This document shows, piece after piece, positions 24,602-33,900 of a stretch of DNA of 47,165 bases. The notes under the pieces were generated by a model. The model was given only the letters and a program-made list of their open reading frames with translations. It ran no database searches and had not been told where the DNA came from. The DNA comes from a virus. The DNA lies in IMG/VR virus record IMGVR_UViG_3300020183_000135, positions 1-47,165 of that record; one strand, 5' to 3'. Position numbers and translations under genes: made by a program. Numbering within the stretch: the stretch's first letter is position 1; every line of letters starts with the position of its first letter.

Positions 24602-26518
24602 ATGAGTAGCAATTCGAAGATCTTAAAAATGCTATTGGAACAACCCGAAGGTGAAGAGAAGTCTCCAGAAACCTTCGAAGACAATCCCATGGAATTCATA
24701 CTCAAGAAGTACGTTTCCCTGAACGAGATCATGACAGAGCTCATGACCAAGGACTACAGGGAGTACCTCGACGCTGTGTTCATTGTTTCCCCAAAACCCA
24801 CGTCCTTCAAGATAGTGTTGCACAACGGACAGTACTTTTACATAACTTACATGGGTCCAGCCTACGAAGCTTCTGTGTCCGGTAAGAACTACTACCTATC
24901 GAACATAGGAGAGAAGGAGCGTTGCATGCTAGCGATATCCAAGCTGTTGAGGGGCGGAAGCCCGTTGAAGACCAAAGGGCCAGAGGGCGAGGAGCAAGGG
25001 GCGGAAGCAGATGAAGGCGGAGAAACAGGAGGACTCAGTGCTTCTAGTGCAGGAGAAGAGGAAGCTCCACAATTGACGGAGGCTTTGCTTAAAAAGTTAT
25101 TGGAAGCCACTGCAACAGAAAAAGACAAAAAAAAATTAGACTTTTATAATTCTGTTTTAAATTCTCTAAAAGCTATCGACTCTAGCGCAAAAAGAGACAC
25201 TAAGAACGGCGGTCTCCACATTAGAGCTACTATAGGCGGAGAAAAGGAAGCAATTAACACCATACAGCAATCGCTAAAAAATTTGGGGCTATCTCCTAGG
25301 GATTATTCTATAGATGTGGTAGCGCCAAATCAATTTTCAAAGGGATCCAGATCGGGTAAATTTAATACATATAAAGTAACCCTTAACAAAGATAGCGAAA
25401 CTTTAAAAAAAGGAGAAGTAGTTTTGATAGTTAGCACGGTCACGGAAGGAAAAACGACTATCACTGCCAAATCACTATCTCCCACGTCTTTAGGACTGTC
25501 AGGTAAAAGTTTTAAGAACGCAAAATCTATAGTTAGTACTGTAGAAAGTAGTATCAAAAATATAAAAAATACGCAACTTACCGAAGCTATGTCGTTATTG
25601 ATGCAAGACATATTAAAACTAAAGAGTCAAGCATACAACAGCGTTTCAGAAATAGAGACCTATTCCGAATCTGTGCCACTATCTCAGGAAACAAAAAAAG
25701 CCGTATCAGACATATTACCGGGAGATTTAGATATTATAGGTAAAGATTTTGGAGAGGTGTTAGGAGCCATACTAATGGCCAATAAAGTTAACCTTTCTGA
25801 GAAAGGCGTGTATTTTCCCGGAGGCAACGAACCGCTTATAGATTTTTATGTAGATGATTACGGAATATCTTCAAAATACAAACAAGGAGCAGCTGCCACT
25901 CTTACAAAAGTAGTTTCTCAAGCAGATCCTAAAAAACTAAATAAATCAGAAAAAACATTGCGTGATATCCTATCAGAATCATACGAACAAAAAAAAGTAT
26001 CTGATGGCTACCTATACTTAGCAAAAAAGTTGAATATTCCTGCAATAGAAGTACTTTCTTCTATCATGAAAACAAGCGTAGAAAACATATCGATTGAGAG
26101 TATAAATGATTTCGTTTTGGAGACTATAAGAGGTATAAAAAGTGATAAGAACAAAAACGAAGTAATACTCTCGAAACTGAAACCGTTTTACGATGAAATA
26201 AAAAGCACACCTTCTACTCCAATAAATTGGGAGAAGTTATCTGCAAATAAAAAACACTATGGTTTGATTATGGGTCCTATGGCAGCAGGAGTAGCAAGTT
26301 ACATGAATAAAAGCGATGGACCGTATTTAAATGCGTTGAAACAGATGATTAGCAAACAAGAGATAAAACAACTTTATTTAGACTTTAACCTGAGATCAAA
26401 TTCTATGAATTTCGAATTAAAGTCATTTGCGAAAAAAGACGCTTCTTTTAAGTTTGTCCCTTCTAATATATCAGTGTACAACCCCGATAATGGAAACATG
26501 GGATTTTTGATGAAATAG
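24602..26518 (+). CDS. Large multidomain protein, probable packaged/core-associated
   Basis: The frame opens upstream at TTG 24581, overlapping the previous stop, but ATG 24602 is preferred (638 aa). The N-terminal domain (about residues 1-125) has 'KIVLHNGQYFYITYMGPAY' and 'NYYLSNIGEKERCMLAISKL', a block I associate with T4-like marine phages. An acidic Gly/Glu linker ends in 'LTEALLKKLLEATATEKDKK', again (L/I)xE-like. The remaining about 460 residues are a different module whose DNA is, by eye, clearly more A+T-rich. In it 'LIDFYVDDYGISSKYKQGAA' vaguely recalls a D...(D/E)xK nuclease core, but that is weak. Overall role unknown; it lies just before the packaging genes. Confidence 0.7.
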   Translation: MSSNSKILKMLLEQPEGEEKSPETFEDNPMEFILKKYVSLNEIMTELMTKDYREYLDAVFIVSPKPTSFKIVLHNGQYFYITYMGPAYEASVSGKNYYLSNIGEKERCMLAISKLLRGGSPLKTKGPEGEEQGAEADEGGETGGLSASSAGEEEAPQLTEALLKKLLEATATEKDKKKLDFYNSVLNSLKAIDSSAKRDTKNGGLHIRATIGGEKEAINTIQQSLKNLGLSPRDYSIDVVAPNQFSKGSRSGKFNTYKVTLNKDSETLKKGEVVLIVSTVTEGKTTITAKSLSPTSLGLSGKSFKNAKSIVSTVESSIKNIKNTQLTEAMSLLMQDILKLKSQAYNSVSEIETYSESVPLSQETKKAVSDILPGDLDIIGKDFGEVLGAILMANKVNLSEKGVYFPGGNEPLIDFYVDDYGISSKYKQGAAATLTKVVSQADPKKLNKSEKTLRDILSESYEQKKVSDGYLYLAKKLNIPAIEVLSSIMKTSVENISIESINDFVLETIRGIKSDKNKNEVILSKLKPFYDEIKSTPSTPINWEKLSANKKHYGLIMGPMAAGVASYMNKSDGPYLNALKQMISKQEIKQLYLDFNLRSNSMNFELKSFAKKDASFKFVPSNISVYNPDNGNMGFLMK

Positions 26519-26545
26519 TTGCATTTTAATAACTTACACCCCTTT

Positions 26546-26553
26546 ATATTTAT
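26546..26553 (+). promoter_or_regulatory. Late-promoter-like ATATTTAT box
   Basis: ATATTTAT lies 12 nt before the ATG at 26566, at the head of the terminase-portal unit. Inferred late promoter. Confidence 0.5.
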
Positions 26554-26565
26554 AAGAAACGCATT

Positions 26566-26859
26566 ATGTCTTTTGACATAAAAAATTTCTTGATAGAAAA
26601 CAATCTCACTACGATCTCAAAAAAGAGAAAGTTACGCGAATACGAAGAAGAGGACGAATTACAAAGGTTACGAGACCAGCTTAGGGCGATACAGGATCAA
26701 TTCGGATTCAAAGACGGTGAGGCTCCCACCACGGGAGTTGCGACTCGAGACGATCAAGTAATGAAAAATTACTTAAGGGTCGTAGGAAATCTTCCGCAAA
26801 AAATAAAGGATCTAGAAGACGAAAAAGCCAAACAATCAGATGAGCGAGACGCAGGTTAA
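26566..26859 (+). CDS. Small coiled-coil protein upstream of terminase (possible small terminase)
   Basis: A 97-residue protein. It begins MSFDIKNFLIENNLTT, which contains an LIE leader-like site, followed by a basic stretch and a charged helix (about residues 30-45, 'DELQRLRDQLRAIQDQFGF'). It then has a second helix to the C-terminus. It overlaps the large terminase gene by 20 nt. Position and helical character would suit a small terminase (gp16), but no helix-turn-helix is evident and the leader-like start points to a packaged protein instead. Left open. Confidence 0.6.
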   Translation: MSFDIKNFLIENNLTTISKKRKLREYEEEDELQRLRDQLRAIQDQFGFKDGEAPTTGVATRDDQVMKNYLRVVGNLPQKIKDLEDEKAKQSDERDAG

Positions 26860-28441
26860 CATAAAAGAAAAGATAAAGGAAGAGTTTATCAAGTGCTCCC
26901 AAGATCCTGTGTATTTCATGAGAAAATATTACATGATTCAACACCCTCAAAGGGGTAGACAACTTTTTAACCTCTACCCGTTTCAAGAGAAGGTGCTTAA
27001 ACTGTTTCAAAAGAACGAATTCTCTATAATCAACAAAAGCAGGCAGCTGGGCATATCCACGCTGGTTTCCGCTTACTCCCTTTGGATGATGCTTTTCAAG
27101 AAAGACAAAAACATACTCATCATAGCTACTACGCAGGCCACCGCAAAGAATATGGTAACTAAAGTGAGGTTCGCTTACCAAAACCTCCCAGTTTGGTTGA
27201 AGATAGGACACACCGAAGATAACAGACTGAGTCTGAGGCTAGTAAACGGTTCCCAAATAAAAGCCGTTTCCGCAGCAGGGGACGCTTCAAGGTCTGAGGC
27301 CGTTTCGCTCCTAGTTATTGACGAAGCCGCCTTTATTGATCGCATAGAGGAGATATTCACAGCGGCCCAACAGACCCTGGCAACGGGTGGTGGCTGCATA
27401 GCGCTATCCACTCCCAACGGTATAGGTAACTGGTTTCACAAGACTTACACTGCCGCTCAGAAGAAAGATAATAGTTTCCTACCGATATCTCTCCCTTGGA
27501 CAGTGCATCCAGAAAGGACTCAAGAATGGAGGGAACAGCAGACAAAGGACTTGGGAGTTCGTAACGCTGCGCAAGAGTGCGACTGCGACTTTGCTAGTTC
27601 TGGTAACACTTTCATAGATCCCACAGTCTTACAGTGGTACGAGCAAAATTCTATAGCGGAACCCATAGAAAGGAGATTTGCTGACAAAAACTACTGGATA
27701 TGGGAGTATCCCGATCCTTTCAAGTATTACATGGTAGTTGCTGATGTGGCTCGAGGAGACGGTGGCGACTACTCGGCTTTTCACGTTATAGACATAGAAA
27801 CTGTCACTCAAGTTGCGGAGTACAAGTCGCAATTAGGAACTAGGGATTACGCAAAGATACTCGTGACCGCTGCGAGGGAATACAACAACGCTCTCCTCGT
27901 GATAGAACACGCAAGCATAGGTTGGGACGTTATACAGAGCGTGTTGGAAATGCAGTACGAAAACATGTACTACTCGCAACGAGGAGAGTACAATATGAAT
28001 ATTGATACGTATATTGATAGATATGATAGGGGAACAGGACTAGTTCCTGGGTTCTCCACAAACATGGTAACAAGACCTCTGATACTGGAGAAAATGAGAG
28101 CTTATTTGGAAAGCAAATCTGCTACGATAAGGTCTCTCAGGTTTTTGGAAGAGCTTAGGGTCTTCATATGGAAAAACAATAAACCCCAGGCGATGCAGGG
28201 ATACAACGACGACTTGGTTATGCCGTTTGCGATCGCTATGTTTTTGAGGGAGACTTCTTTGAAGTTCAAAAAAACCATGCAAGATCTGTCTTACTCGAGC
28301 TTGAACAGTTTCAATAAAATAGGAAACTCTTCGGGCTTTGAAGTGTATACATCTAACACTGTAAATAATTATAACCCATGGGCCATGGAAATACAAACTG
28401 GTCAGGGAACTCAACAAGAAAACCTTAATTGGCTAATATAA
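26840..28441 (+). CDS. 17: Large terminase subunit (gp17)
   Basis: A 533-residue DNA-packaging motor. The ATPase domain has a Walker A variant 'SRQLGIST' (about 67-74), Walker B 'LLVIDEAAF' (about 157-165) and coupling motif 'LSTPNG' (about 190). The C-terminal RNase-H-fold nuclease has 'VVADVARGDGGDYSAF' (first catalytic Asp, about 300) and a later 'LVIEHASIGWDV'. It docks on the portal to translocate DNA and cuts concatemers at headful. It ends in a TAATG overlap with the portal gene. Length is somewhat shorter than T4 gp17 (610 aa). Firm identification. Confidence 0.95.
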   Translation: MSETQVNIKEKIKEEFIKCSQDPVYFMRKYYMIQHPQRGRQLFNLYPFQEKVLKLFQKNEFSIINKSRQLGISTLVSAYSLWMMLFKKDKNILIIATTQATAKNMVTKVRFAYQNLPVWLKIGHTEDNRLSLRLVNGSQIKAVSAAGDASRSEAVSLLVIDEAAFIDRIEEIFTAAQQTLATGGGCIALSTPNGIGNWFHKTYTAAQKKDNSFLPISLPWTVHPERTQEWREQQTKDLGVRNAAQECDCDFASSGNTFIDPTVLQWYEQNSIAEPIERRFADKNYWIWEYPDPFKYYMVVADVARGDGGDYSAFHVIDIETVTQVAEYKSQLGTRDYAKILVTAAREYNNALLVIEHASIGWDVIQSVLEMQYENMYYSQRGEYNMNIDTYIDRYDRGTGLVPGFSTNMVTRPLILEKMRAYLESKSATIRSLRFLEELRVFIWKNNKPQAMQGYNDDLVMPFAIAMFLRETSLKFKKTMQDLSYSSLNSFNKIGNSSGFEVYTSNTVNNYNPWAMEIQTGQGTQQENLNWLI

Positions 28442-30432
28442 TGGCAGAACAACAAAAACAAGAGAACTTATTCAGTGCGTTAAGGAGAATGTTCTCTTCA
28501 GACGTCGTCATAAGAAACGCTGGAAACAGGCAACTGAAGGTGCTGGATACGCAAAACATCCAGACTTCTGGCGTCATACAAAACAACTCGCTGATAGATA
28601 GGTTTAACAAAGTATACACCACGTCTACGGCTTATGGAGTAAACCTAAACCTCGCTCAAAACTATCAATCGGCGAGAGTTCAAATCTACGCTGACTACGA
28701 TGCTATGGATACGGACGCTATCATAGCTTCGGCTCTCGATATTATATCGGACGAGTGTACGCTTAAGAACGAACAGGGAGAGGTGCTTCAGATACGATCC
28801 TCAGACGAAAACATACAGAAGATACTCTACTCGCTATTCTACGACGTGTTAAACATAGAGTTCAATCTATGGTCGTGGATACGCAATATGTGTAAGTACG
28901 GAGATTTTTACTTGAAAATGGAGATAGCCGATAAGTACGGGGTTTACAACGTAATTCCCTTCTCTGCGTACAATATAGTTAGACAAGAGGGATTCAATCC
29001 CCAGAACCCCAACGAAGTTAGGTTCAAATTCGATCCCAACGCTTCTCTCGCTTCTACTTCCGGTTATTCATCTGCTTTCGCAAACCAAGATCCTGGAATT
29101 TTCTTCGATAACTACGAGATAGCGCACTTCAGACTAATTGGAGACGTTAACTATCTCCCTTACGGTCGCTCTTACTTAGAACCTGCTAGAAAGCTGTTCA
29201 AGCAGTACGTACTGATCGAAGACGCTATGCTCATTCACAGGATAGTTAGGGCTCCGGAAAGGAGAGTGTTCTACGTTAACGTTGGCGCTATACCTCCCAA
29301 CGAAGTGGAGAACTACGTTCAGCGCATGATGAACAAGATGAAGAAGACGCCTCTCATCGACGCTCAAACTGGTCAATACAACCTCAAATACAACGTGCAG
29401 AACATGCTCGAAGATTTCGTTATACCTGTAAGGGGCAACGATCAGTCTACGAGGATAGACACTGCCAAAGGTCTAGATTACAACGGTATAGAAGACGTTT
29501 CTTACTTTAGAGAAAAACTATTCGCAGCCCTGAAGATACCCAAGGCTTTCATGGGATACGAAAAGGACCTGACTGGTAAAGCCACTCTCGCCGCTGAAGA
29601 CATTCGATTCGCTAGAACGATAGAAAGGATTCAAAGAATTATCGTTTCCGAACTCACTAAAGTGGCTTTGGTACACCTTTACTCTCAAGGATACACAAAC
29701 GAATCTGCCGCAAACTTCTCCATATCGCTTACGAACCCTTCAATAATTTACGATCAAGAGAAGATAGCGCTGATGAAAGAAAAAATCGATCTAGCTAACT
29801 CAGCGATGGAGAGCAAGTTGCTTCCCAAGTATTACATATACGATAAGCTATTCCAGTTCTCAGAAGATCAGTTCAACGAGTTCAATGATCAGATAGCAGA
29901 GGACCAAAAGCAACTTTTCAGGTTCAACCAGATATCTGGAGAGGGTAACGATCCATCAGAAACAGGTCAAGCTTTCGGCACTCCTCACCAATTAGCAAGT
30001 CTTTACGGTGGAAAGGGAGACATGCCGCTTGACGTACCAACTGGATACAATAGCGAAAACCCCAACGAACCAGTAAAAATTTCTGGCCGCCCTCAGAAAT
30101 ACAAGTCTACGTACGGTAAGGACGAATCTCCCTTTGGAAGGGACGCTTTGGGAAGGAGAGATCTTAGATCTTCTGGGGCGGGAGAGGACTCTAATGGTTT
30201 GAGAAACAATTTCAGAGGCGGATCGGCCATATCGTTAGAGAATACGAGATTGGAATTCTTGAGGAACAAACAAATATTAGATTCTTTGCTTTCCAAGAAA
30301 GTCGGCAGGAAGGTTCCCCTTTTTGAATCGGAAGTGTTGAACGAAAAAAACATAATGCAAAACGATATTCAATCTAAAGAAAGAGAAGGAATTAGCGATT
30401 CTTTAGACGAAGATAACATACTTCCAATATAG
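28441..30432 (+). CDS. 20: Portal protein (gp20)
   Basis: A 663-residue portal vertex protein. Typical T4-like portal segments are 'DYDAMDTDAIIASALDII' (about residues 80-97), 'WIRNMCKYGDFYLKMEI', 'LIEDAMLIHRIVRAPERRVF' and 'DLTGKATLAAEDIRFA'. It forms the dodecameric gate through which the terminase packs DNA and to which the neck attaches. A Gly/Ser/Asn-rich C-terminal tail of about 130 residues ends in 'VPLFESEVLNEKN', which may be an internal-head extension. The frame can be opened upstream at TTG 28429, but ATG 28441 overlapping the terminase stop is the natural start. Confidence 0.95.
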   Translation: MAEQQKQENLFSALRRMFSSDVVIRNAGNRQLKVLDTQNIQTSGVIQNNSLIDRFNKVYTTSTAYGVNLNLAQNYQSARVQIYADYDAMDTDAIIASALDIISDECTLKNEQGEVLQIRSSDENIQKILYSLFYDVLNIEFNLWSWIRNMCKYGDFYLKMEIADKYGVYNVIPFSAYNIVRQEGFNPQNPNEVRFKFDPNASLASTSGYSSAFANQDPGIFFDNYEIAHFRLIGDVNYLPYGRSYLEPARKLFKQYVLIEDAMLIHRIVRAPERRVFYVNVGAIPPNEVENYVQRMMNKMKKTPLIDAQTGQYNLKYNVQNMLEDFVIPVRGNDQSTRIDTAKGLDYNGIEDVSYFREKLFAALKIPKAFMGYEKDLTGKATLAAEDIRFARTIERIQRIIVSELTKVALVHLYSQGYTNESAANFSISLTNPSIIYDQEKIALMKEKIDLANSAMESKLLPKYYIYDKLFQFSEDQFNEFNDQIAEDQKQLFRFNQISGEGNDPSETGQAFGTPHQLASLYGGKGDMPLDVPTGYNSENPNEPVKISGRPQKYKSTYGKDESPFGRDALGRRDLRSSGAGEDSNGLRNNFRGGSAISLENTRLEFLRNKQILDSLLSKKVGRKVPLFESEVLNEKNIMQNDIQSKEREGISDSLDEDNILPI

Positions 30433-30443
30433 ATTAAAGAGCA

Positions 30444-30451
30444 ATATTTAT
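30444..30451 (+). promoter_or_regulatory. Late-promoter-like ATATTTAT box
   Basis: ATATTTAT lies 21 nt before the ATG at 30473. A nearer ATG at 30466 opens only an 11-codon frame. Inferred late promoter for the core and protease unit. Confidence 0.45.
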
Positions 30452-30472
30452 TGATAGTACACATTATGGAAT

Positions 30473-31330
30473 ATGGGCTCTATAAAGCACAGCAAATATA
30501 AAAATACTGGCATTTTATTTGAACTTTGCGTAAGGCAAATTACTACAGATCTATTACATAACAAGGATTCTAAGGCTGTAAAAATACTCAAGAAGTATTT
30601 CACAAACACAGAATTGGGCAACGAATACGCGCTTTATTCGGCGATAGTAAACAGCCCAAAACTAAACGAATCTAAATCAGAGATACTGCTTTCCACTGTA
30701 ATGGAGCAGTATAGGAAGCTTGATAAACAAAAAATAAACAAACTTAGGTACAACCTAATAAAAGAGATTAAAAACAACTACGAAATAGACGATTTTTTCA
30801 AGGCTAAAATAAATAAATATAAAGTTCACGCGGCTGTCTACACAATATTTGAAAGCGAAAATCAAAAAACGATAGGTAATACCGACCAGATAGTGAATAA
30901 TAAGATAGTAGTGTTCGAACACTTGAACGATAATTCGACAGAAAACAACGATAGCAAGCAAGATAACATCTTGGGAGATTTATTAAAAGAGGACAAGGAA
31001 ATAAGGTTGCTGACTTACAAGCTCATAGTTGAGAAGTTCAACGAGAAGTATTCTTTTTTTTCAGAAAGGCAAAAAAAAGTTCTCAAAGAATACATATACA
31101 ACATTACTGACACAGTGAAGCTCAAACAATTCTTAAACGAAGAACTCTCTTACTTAAAAAAGGAGCTATTGAATATTGTCGCGAACACTGAGGATAAAGT
31201 AACAAAGATAAAGATAAAGGAAGTCGTAAAATTTGTAGCCCCCCTGAGAGAGAACGAAACTATAAAGGACGAACTCATTACTGGCATACTTCAGTATCAC
31301 CAATTGATAAACGAACTTAAAACAGAGTAA
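30473..31330 (+). CDS. Helical protein between portal and protease, unknown
   Basis: A 285-residue, Lys-rich, all-helical protein starting MGSIKHSKYKNTGILFELC. The 'KYKNTGILFELCVRQIT' start and 'VKFVAPLRENETIKDELI' near the end look like conserved phage blocks. T4-like phages of marine origin carry a protein of similar size and charge at this point between gp20 and gp21. A role in prohead core or portal assembly is inferred from position. No enzymatic motif is visible. It ends two nt before the next ATG. Confidence 0.65.
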   Translation: MGSIKHSKYKNTGILFELCVRQITTDLLHNKDSKAVKILKKYFTNTELGNEYALYSAIVNSPKLNESKSEILLSTVMEQYRKLDKQKINKLRYNLIKEIKNNYEIDDFFKAKINKYKVHAAVYTIFESENQKTIGNTDQIVNNKIVVFEHLNDNSTENNDSKQDNILGDLLKEDKEIRLLTYKLIVEKFNEKYSFFSERQKKVLKEYIYNITDTVKLKQFLNEELSYLKKELLNIVANTEDKVTKIKIKEVVKFVAPLRENETIKDELITGILQYHQLINELKTE

Positions 31331-31331
31331 A

Positions 31332-32114
31332 ATGATCCACGATTTCAATATACAGTTCTCTACGCAAAAACTTTTAGAAGACATAGACGAAACTTCTACA
31401 ACTTCTGGAGCTGGAGCGTACTTACCTAAAGCTGGGTACAAGAAGAAAGAGGGAGAGCGCACCGAAGGTGGAATGATATACAAAGATCTTTGGAACGAAG
31501 GAGACACTAACGAATCCCTTGAAATAGGAGATAGAGTTAAAGTTACTTATGGTAACGAATTTTACGGCTATACTGGTACAATAGACGATATAGTTAGGGG
31601 ATTCGTAGTAGTTGATGTCGATGGTGAAGGCCTTCATTCTATGCACATTAGCGACGTACAAAAGATAGAAGATGAAGAAGAGGAAGACGAAGATCTCGAT
31701 GAAGTTTTCGCTACTCAAGAAAAAGATAAGGTTAAACAGCTTTTAGACAAACTAAAACAGATAGACTACAACGCTTACAGGAAACTCTTGATGGCAATCA
31801 TAGATCCAAAACCATACACTTACGCCGACGCTGAAACAGAACTGGGAGGAAAATTAGGACTCTCTGAAAACTATTCTCGTTTCAAGAACGAAACGAAAAC
31901 TAGAAACAAATCCGAACAATTCCACCAAGCCATTCGCGAAGTGAAAAAGAGGGTTCACGAGATACACAGAGTGTTTGAATACGTGAATAGACTCAAGGAA
32001 GAACTTAGCGAGGGAGAAGACGGTCTTAAGTACAAGAAGCACACAGAAGAGGCGGTGTCTAAGATAAAGGACATGGTTAGCGAATTGAATACGAAGATAA
32101 AAAAATTCAAATGA
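31332..32114 (+). CDS. Core-region protein with KOW/SH3-like module
   Basis: A 260-residue protein. An N-terminal leader-like 'STQKLLEDIDET' precedes a Gly/Lys-rich segment. A small beta-barrel-like block (about residues 60-110) has 'IGDRVKVTYGNEFYGYTGTI', which looks like a KOW/SH3 fold. A strongly acidic stretch (EDEEEEDEDLDE) and long C-terminal helices follow, with a coiled coil ending in 'KIKKFK'. Acidity and helicity resemble scaffold/core proteins such as T4 gp22/gp68. It overlaps the next gene by four nt (ATGA). Function inferred from place before gp21. Confidence 0.65.
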   Translation: MIHDFNIQFSTQKLLEDIDETSTTSGAGAYLPKAGYKKKEGERTEGGMIYKDLWNEGDTNESLEIGDRVKVTYGNEFYGYTGTIDDIVRGFVVVDVDGEGLHSMHISDVQKIEDEEEEDEDLDEVFATQEKDKVKQLLDKLKQIDYNAYRKLLMAIIDPKPYTYADAETELGGKLGLSENYSRFKNETKTRNKSEQFHQAIREVKKRVHEIHRVFEYVNRLKEELSEGEDGLKYKKHTEEAVSKIKDMVSELNTKIKKFK

Positions 32115-32584
32115 AAAACAAAGATCTCATAGAGAAGCTCAAAGCTTTGAAAGAGAGCACAAAAGTAGCCAATCGTCAAGCTCAAATGGATAAGTACGTG
32201 TACGACAAGATGCAGTACATTGCTGGCATCAAGAAAGAAAGATTGTCAGAATCTAACTATGTTAATCAGCTGTTAAAGCAAGCTAAGACTGGCGTGGAGA
32301 GAGGTCAAGAAGTGACCGTGCAAGGTAAAAAAATAGTAAAAGTCATTCCTGCTGCTGGAGCTTTCAAAACAGAAGACGGACCTATGATTAGGATTAGCGA
32401 TCTTGAGAATCCTGAAACCGATATACTTATTGGAGGAGAAAGAGTAAGCTTAACGGACCCTAAACCATTTTCTACAATAGAACCCTCTCCAGAAGAAAAA
32501 GAAAAACGTCAAAAAGACTTTGATAAGCGCTATGGATTGGGCGGAGGATACGAAACCCAAGCGGGTTTTTACACTGGAGATTAA
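32111..32584 (+). CDS. Small core-region protein, unknown
   Basis: A 157-residue protein. It has a charged helical N-terminus (MKNKDLIEKLKALKEST), then a compact beta segment with 'VTVQGKKIVKVIPAAGAF' and 'MIRISDLENPETDILIGGE', and a charged Gly-rich tail 'KRYGLGGGYETQAGFYTGD'. The N-terminus has LIEK and LKE sites like the leader peptides of neighbouring proteins. Four-nt overlap with the upstream gene. No family recognised. Confidence 0.6.
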   Translation: MKNKDLIEKLKALKESTKVANRQAQMDKYVYDKMQYIAGIKKERLSESNYVNQLLKQAKTGVERGQEVTVQGKKIVKVIPAAGAFKTEDGPMIRISDLENPETDILIGGERVSLTDPKPFSTIEPSPEEKEKRQKDFDKRYGLGGGYETQAGFYTGD

Positions 32585-32601
32585 TAAAATAAAAACAAGT
32601 C

Positions 32602-32733
32602 ATGGCAAAATCATCGGGTCGCGGTGGGGAAAGCAAAAAAATAACTTTCGGTAAAAGGAAGTTAGGCAGAGCTAAAAAGAGTCACAATAAACACGATAGG
32701 GTCGAGAGGAACTATAGGGCTCAAGGAAGATAA
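32602..32733 (+). CDS. 43-aa highly basic protein
   Basis: A 43-residue ORF beginning MAKSSGRGGESKKI and ending 'RVERNYRAQGR', with about one third Lys/Arg. Basic mini-proteins with a similar 'KKSxNKHxxxxxxYRxQGR' ending occur, as I recall, in T4-like phages near the head genes. It probably binds DNA or the acidic core. It starts 17 nt after the previous stop and is followed by a late box at 32740. The strongly biased composition and conserved-looking ending support a real gene. Confidence 0.65.
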   Translation: MAKSSGRGGESKKITFGKRKLGRAKKSHNKHDRVERNYRAQGR

Positions 32734-32739
32734 TACTTA

Positions 32740-32747
32740 ATATTTAT
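32740..32747 (+). promoter_or_regulatory. Late-promoter-like ATATTTAT box
   Basis: ATATTTAT, seven nt before the ATG at 32755, in front of the core protein and protease pair. Inferred. Confidence 0.5.
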
Positions 32748-32754
32748 AAGCGAA

Positions 32755-33900
32755 ATGAAAAACGTTAACCAACAATACAAGGATCTTAAAGAGGGCAAAA
32801 TGTCCAAAGATCAATTCTTAAGAAACGCTAGAATGTCTTTTCCGGAATTAATTAGTCCTATTACTAATTACAATGATACCATTTCAATATTAAAAGCTAA
32901 GAGCATTCTTTCTGAAGATTTTTTTGCTAAACAAATCGTTAATGAAGCTTCCATTAATACAGGATATTCTTACATTGAGTTAGACACAGAATTTCCTGTT
33001 ATAGACTTAGTCAATCCCTATCAACTTCAAGTAGGCGTTAAATTTGAACTTTCTAAAATAGAAGATATGTCGGGAGACGCTTACATGGTAGCTCTCGATA
33101 AGGCTCTCAAGGAGATATCTAAAGACCCAAATGCGTATCGCGAAATTCAACTTGCAAACTACAACGAAGTTAAGAAAGAGGACGATAAGCTCCAAATGAA
33201 AGAAGTTGGAAATAAAGAGGGAAGTATTCGCGAGACAGATAGCTCTGGATACCTTAAGAAGGTCATAGTAAAGAACGAAAAAGCAAACACGTCTGTTAAT
33301 AAAATAGAGAACAAAAAGGACAAACCCGAGGGCGTTAAAGAGATGAGCTCAAAACCAAAGAAGCAGAGCGGTGTCCAAATGATGGAGATGCCAGGTAAGG
33401 AGCAAGTACTCAACGAGCTCAAGGATTTCCTCCAAAAAAAAAGTAAGCTGAGCGAAGACCTGCACTACAAATACACGGTAGGTCAACAAGTTCTCACTCC
33501 TAAGGGAGAGGGAATAGTAACCGAGATAGTGGGTGGCACCATTACGGTAAAGCTCGGGGACGATTCGATTCAAGATTTTCAAGTTAACATACTCGATAAG
33601 CAGCACGACGTGCAGCACGATCAGACTCCCATAGACATCCCAGAACCCGCAGTAGAAGCTCCTCCCAGCACAGACAAGGATCGAATCCTAGAAAAAATAA
33701 AAAAGGCGCTTTCCAAAAGTGAAAACAAACAGGAAGTCATAAAGGCGTTGAAAGAGTTTTTTTCTAAAAAGAAAATGAAGGAGGCTACAATATTCAAGGT
33801 AGGAGGAGATGTAGTAGTGAAAAAAAGCGGTGAAGAAACCACAAATTTTAGAGACGAATTAACAAGAGCAGGAGCAAAATTTACTCAATCTGATGTCTAA
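32755..33900 (+). CDS. Prohead core-associated protein, putative
   Basis: A 381-residue, Lys/Glu-rich protein that overlaps the prohead protease gene by eight nt. The N-terminal about 100 residues are a module with, by eye, more A+T-rich DNA than the rest. The middle is a charged, disordered-looking linker. After 'KKSKLSEDLHYKY' there is a KOW-like beta unit, 'VGQQVLTPKGEGIVTEIVGG' (about residues 240-260). A helical stretch and a small C-terminal domain follow. Scaffold-like charge and coupling to gp21 suggest a core component or protease substrate. No direct homologue recognised. Confidence 0.6.
   Translation: MKNVNQQYKDLKEGKMSKDQFLRNARMSFPELISPITNYNDTISILKAKSILSEDFFAKQIVNEASINTGYSYIELDTEFPVIDLVNPYQLQVGVKFELSKIEDMSGDAYMVALDKALKEISKDPNAYREIQLANYNEVKKEDDKLQMKEVGNKEGSIRETDSSGYLKKVIVKNEKANTSVNKIENKKDKPEGVKEMSSKPKKQSGVQMMEMPGKEQVLNELKDFLQKKSKLSEDLHYKYTVGQQVLTPKGEGIVTEIVGGTITVKLGDDSIQDFQVNILDKQHDVQHDQTPIDIPEPAVEAPPSTDKDRILEKIKKALSKSENKQEVIKALKEFFSKKKMKEATIFKVGGDVVVKKSGEETTNFRDELTRAGAKFTQSDV

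Noticed and set aside
25840-25900. PD-(D/E)xK nuclease call for the C-terminal module of the 638-aa protein
   Set aside because: Only a loose D...SSK pattern is visible, with Ser in place of the acidic residue; too weak to annotate as a nuclease.
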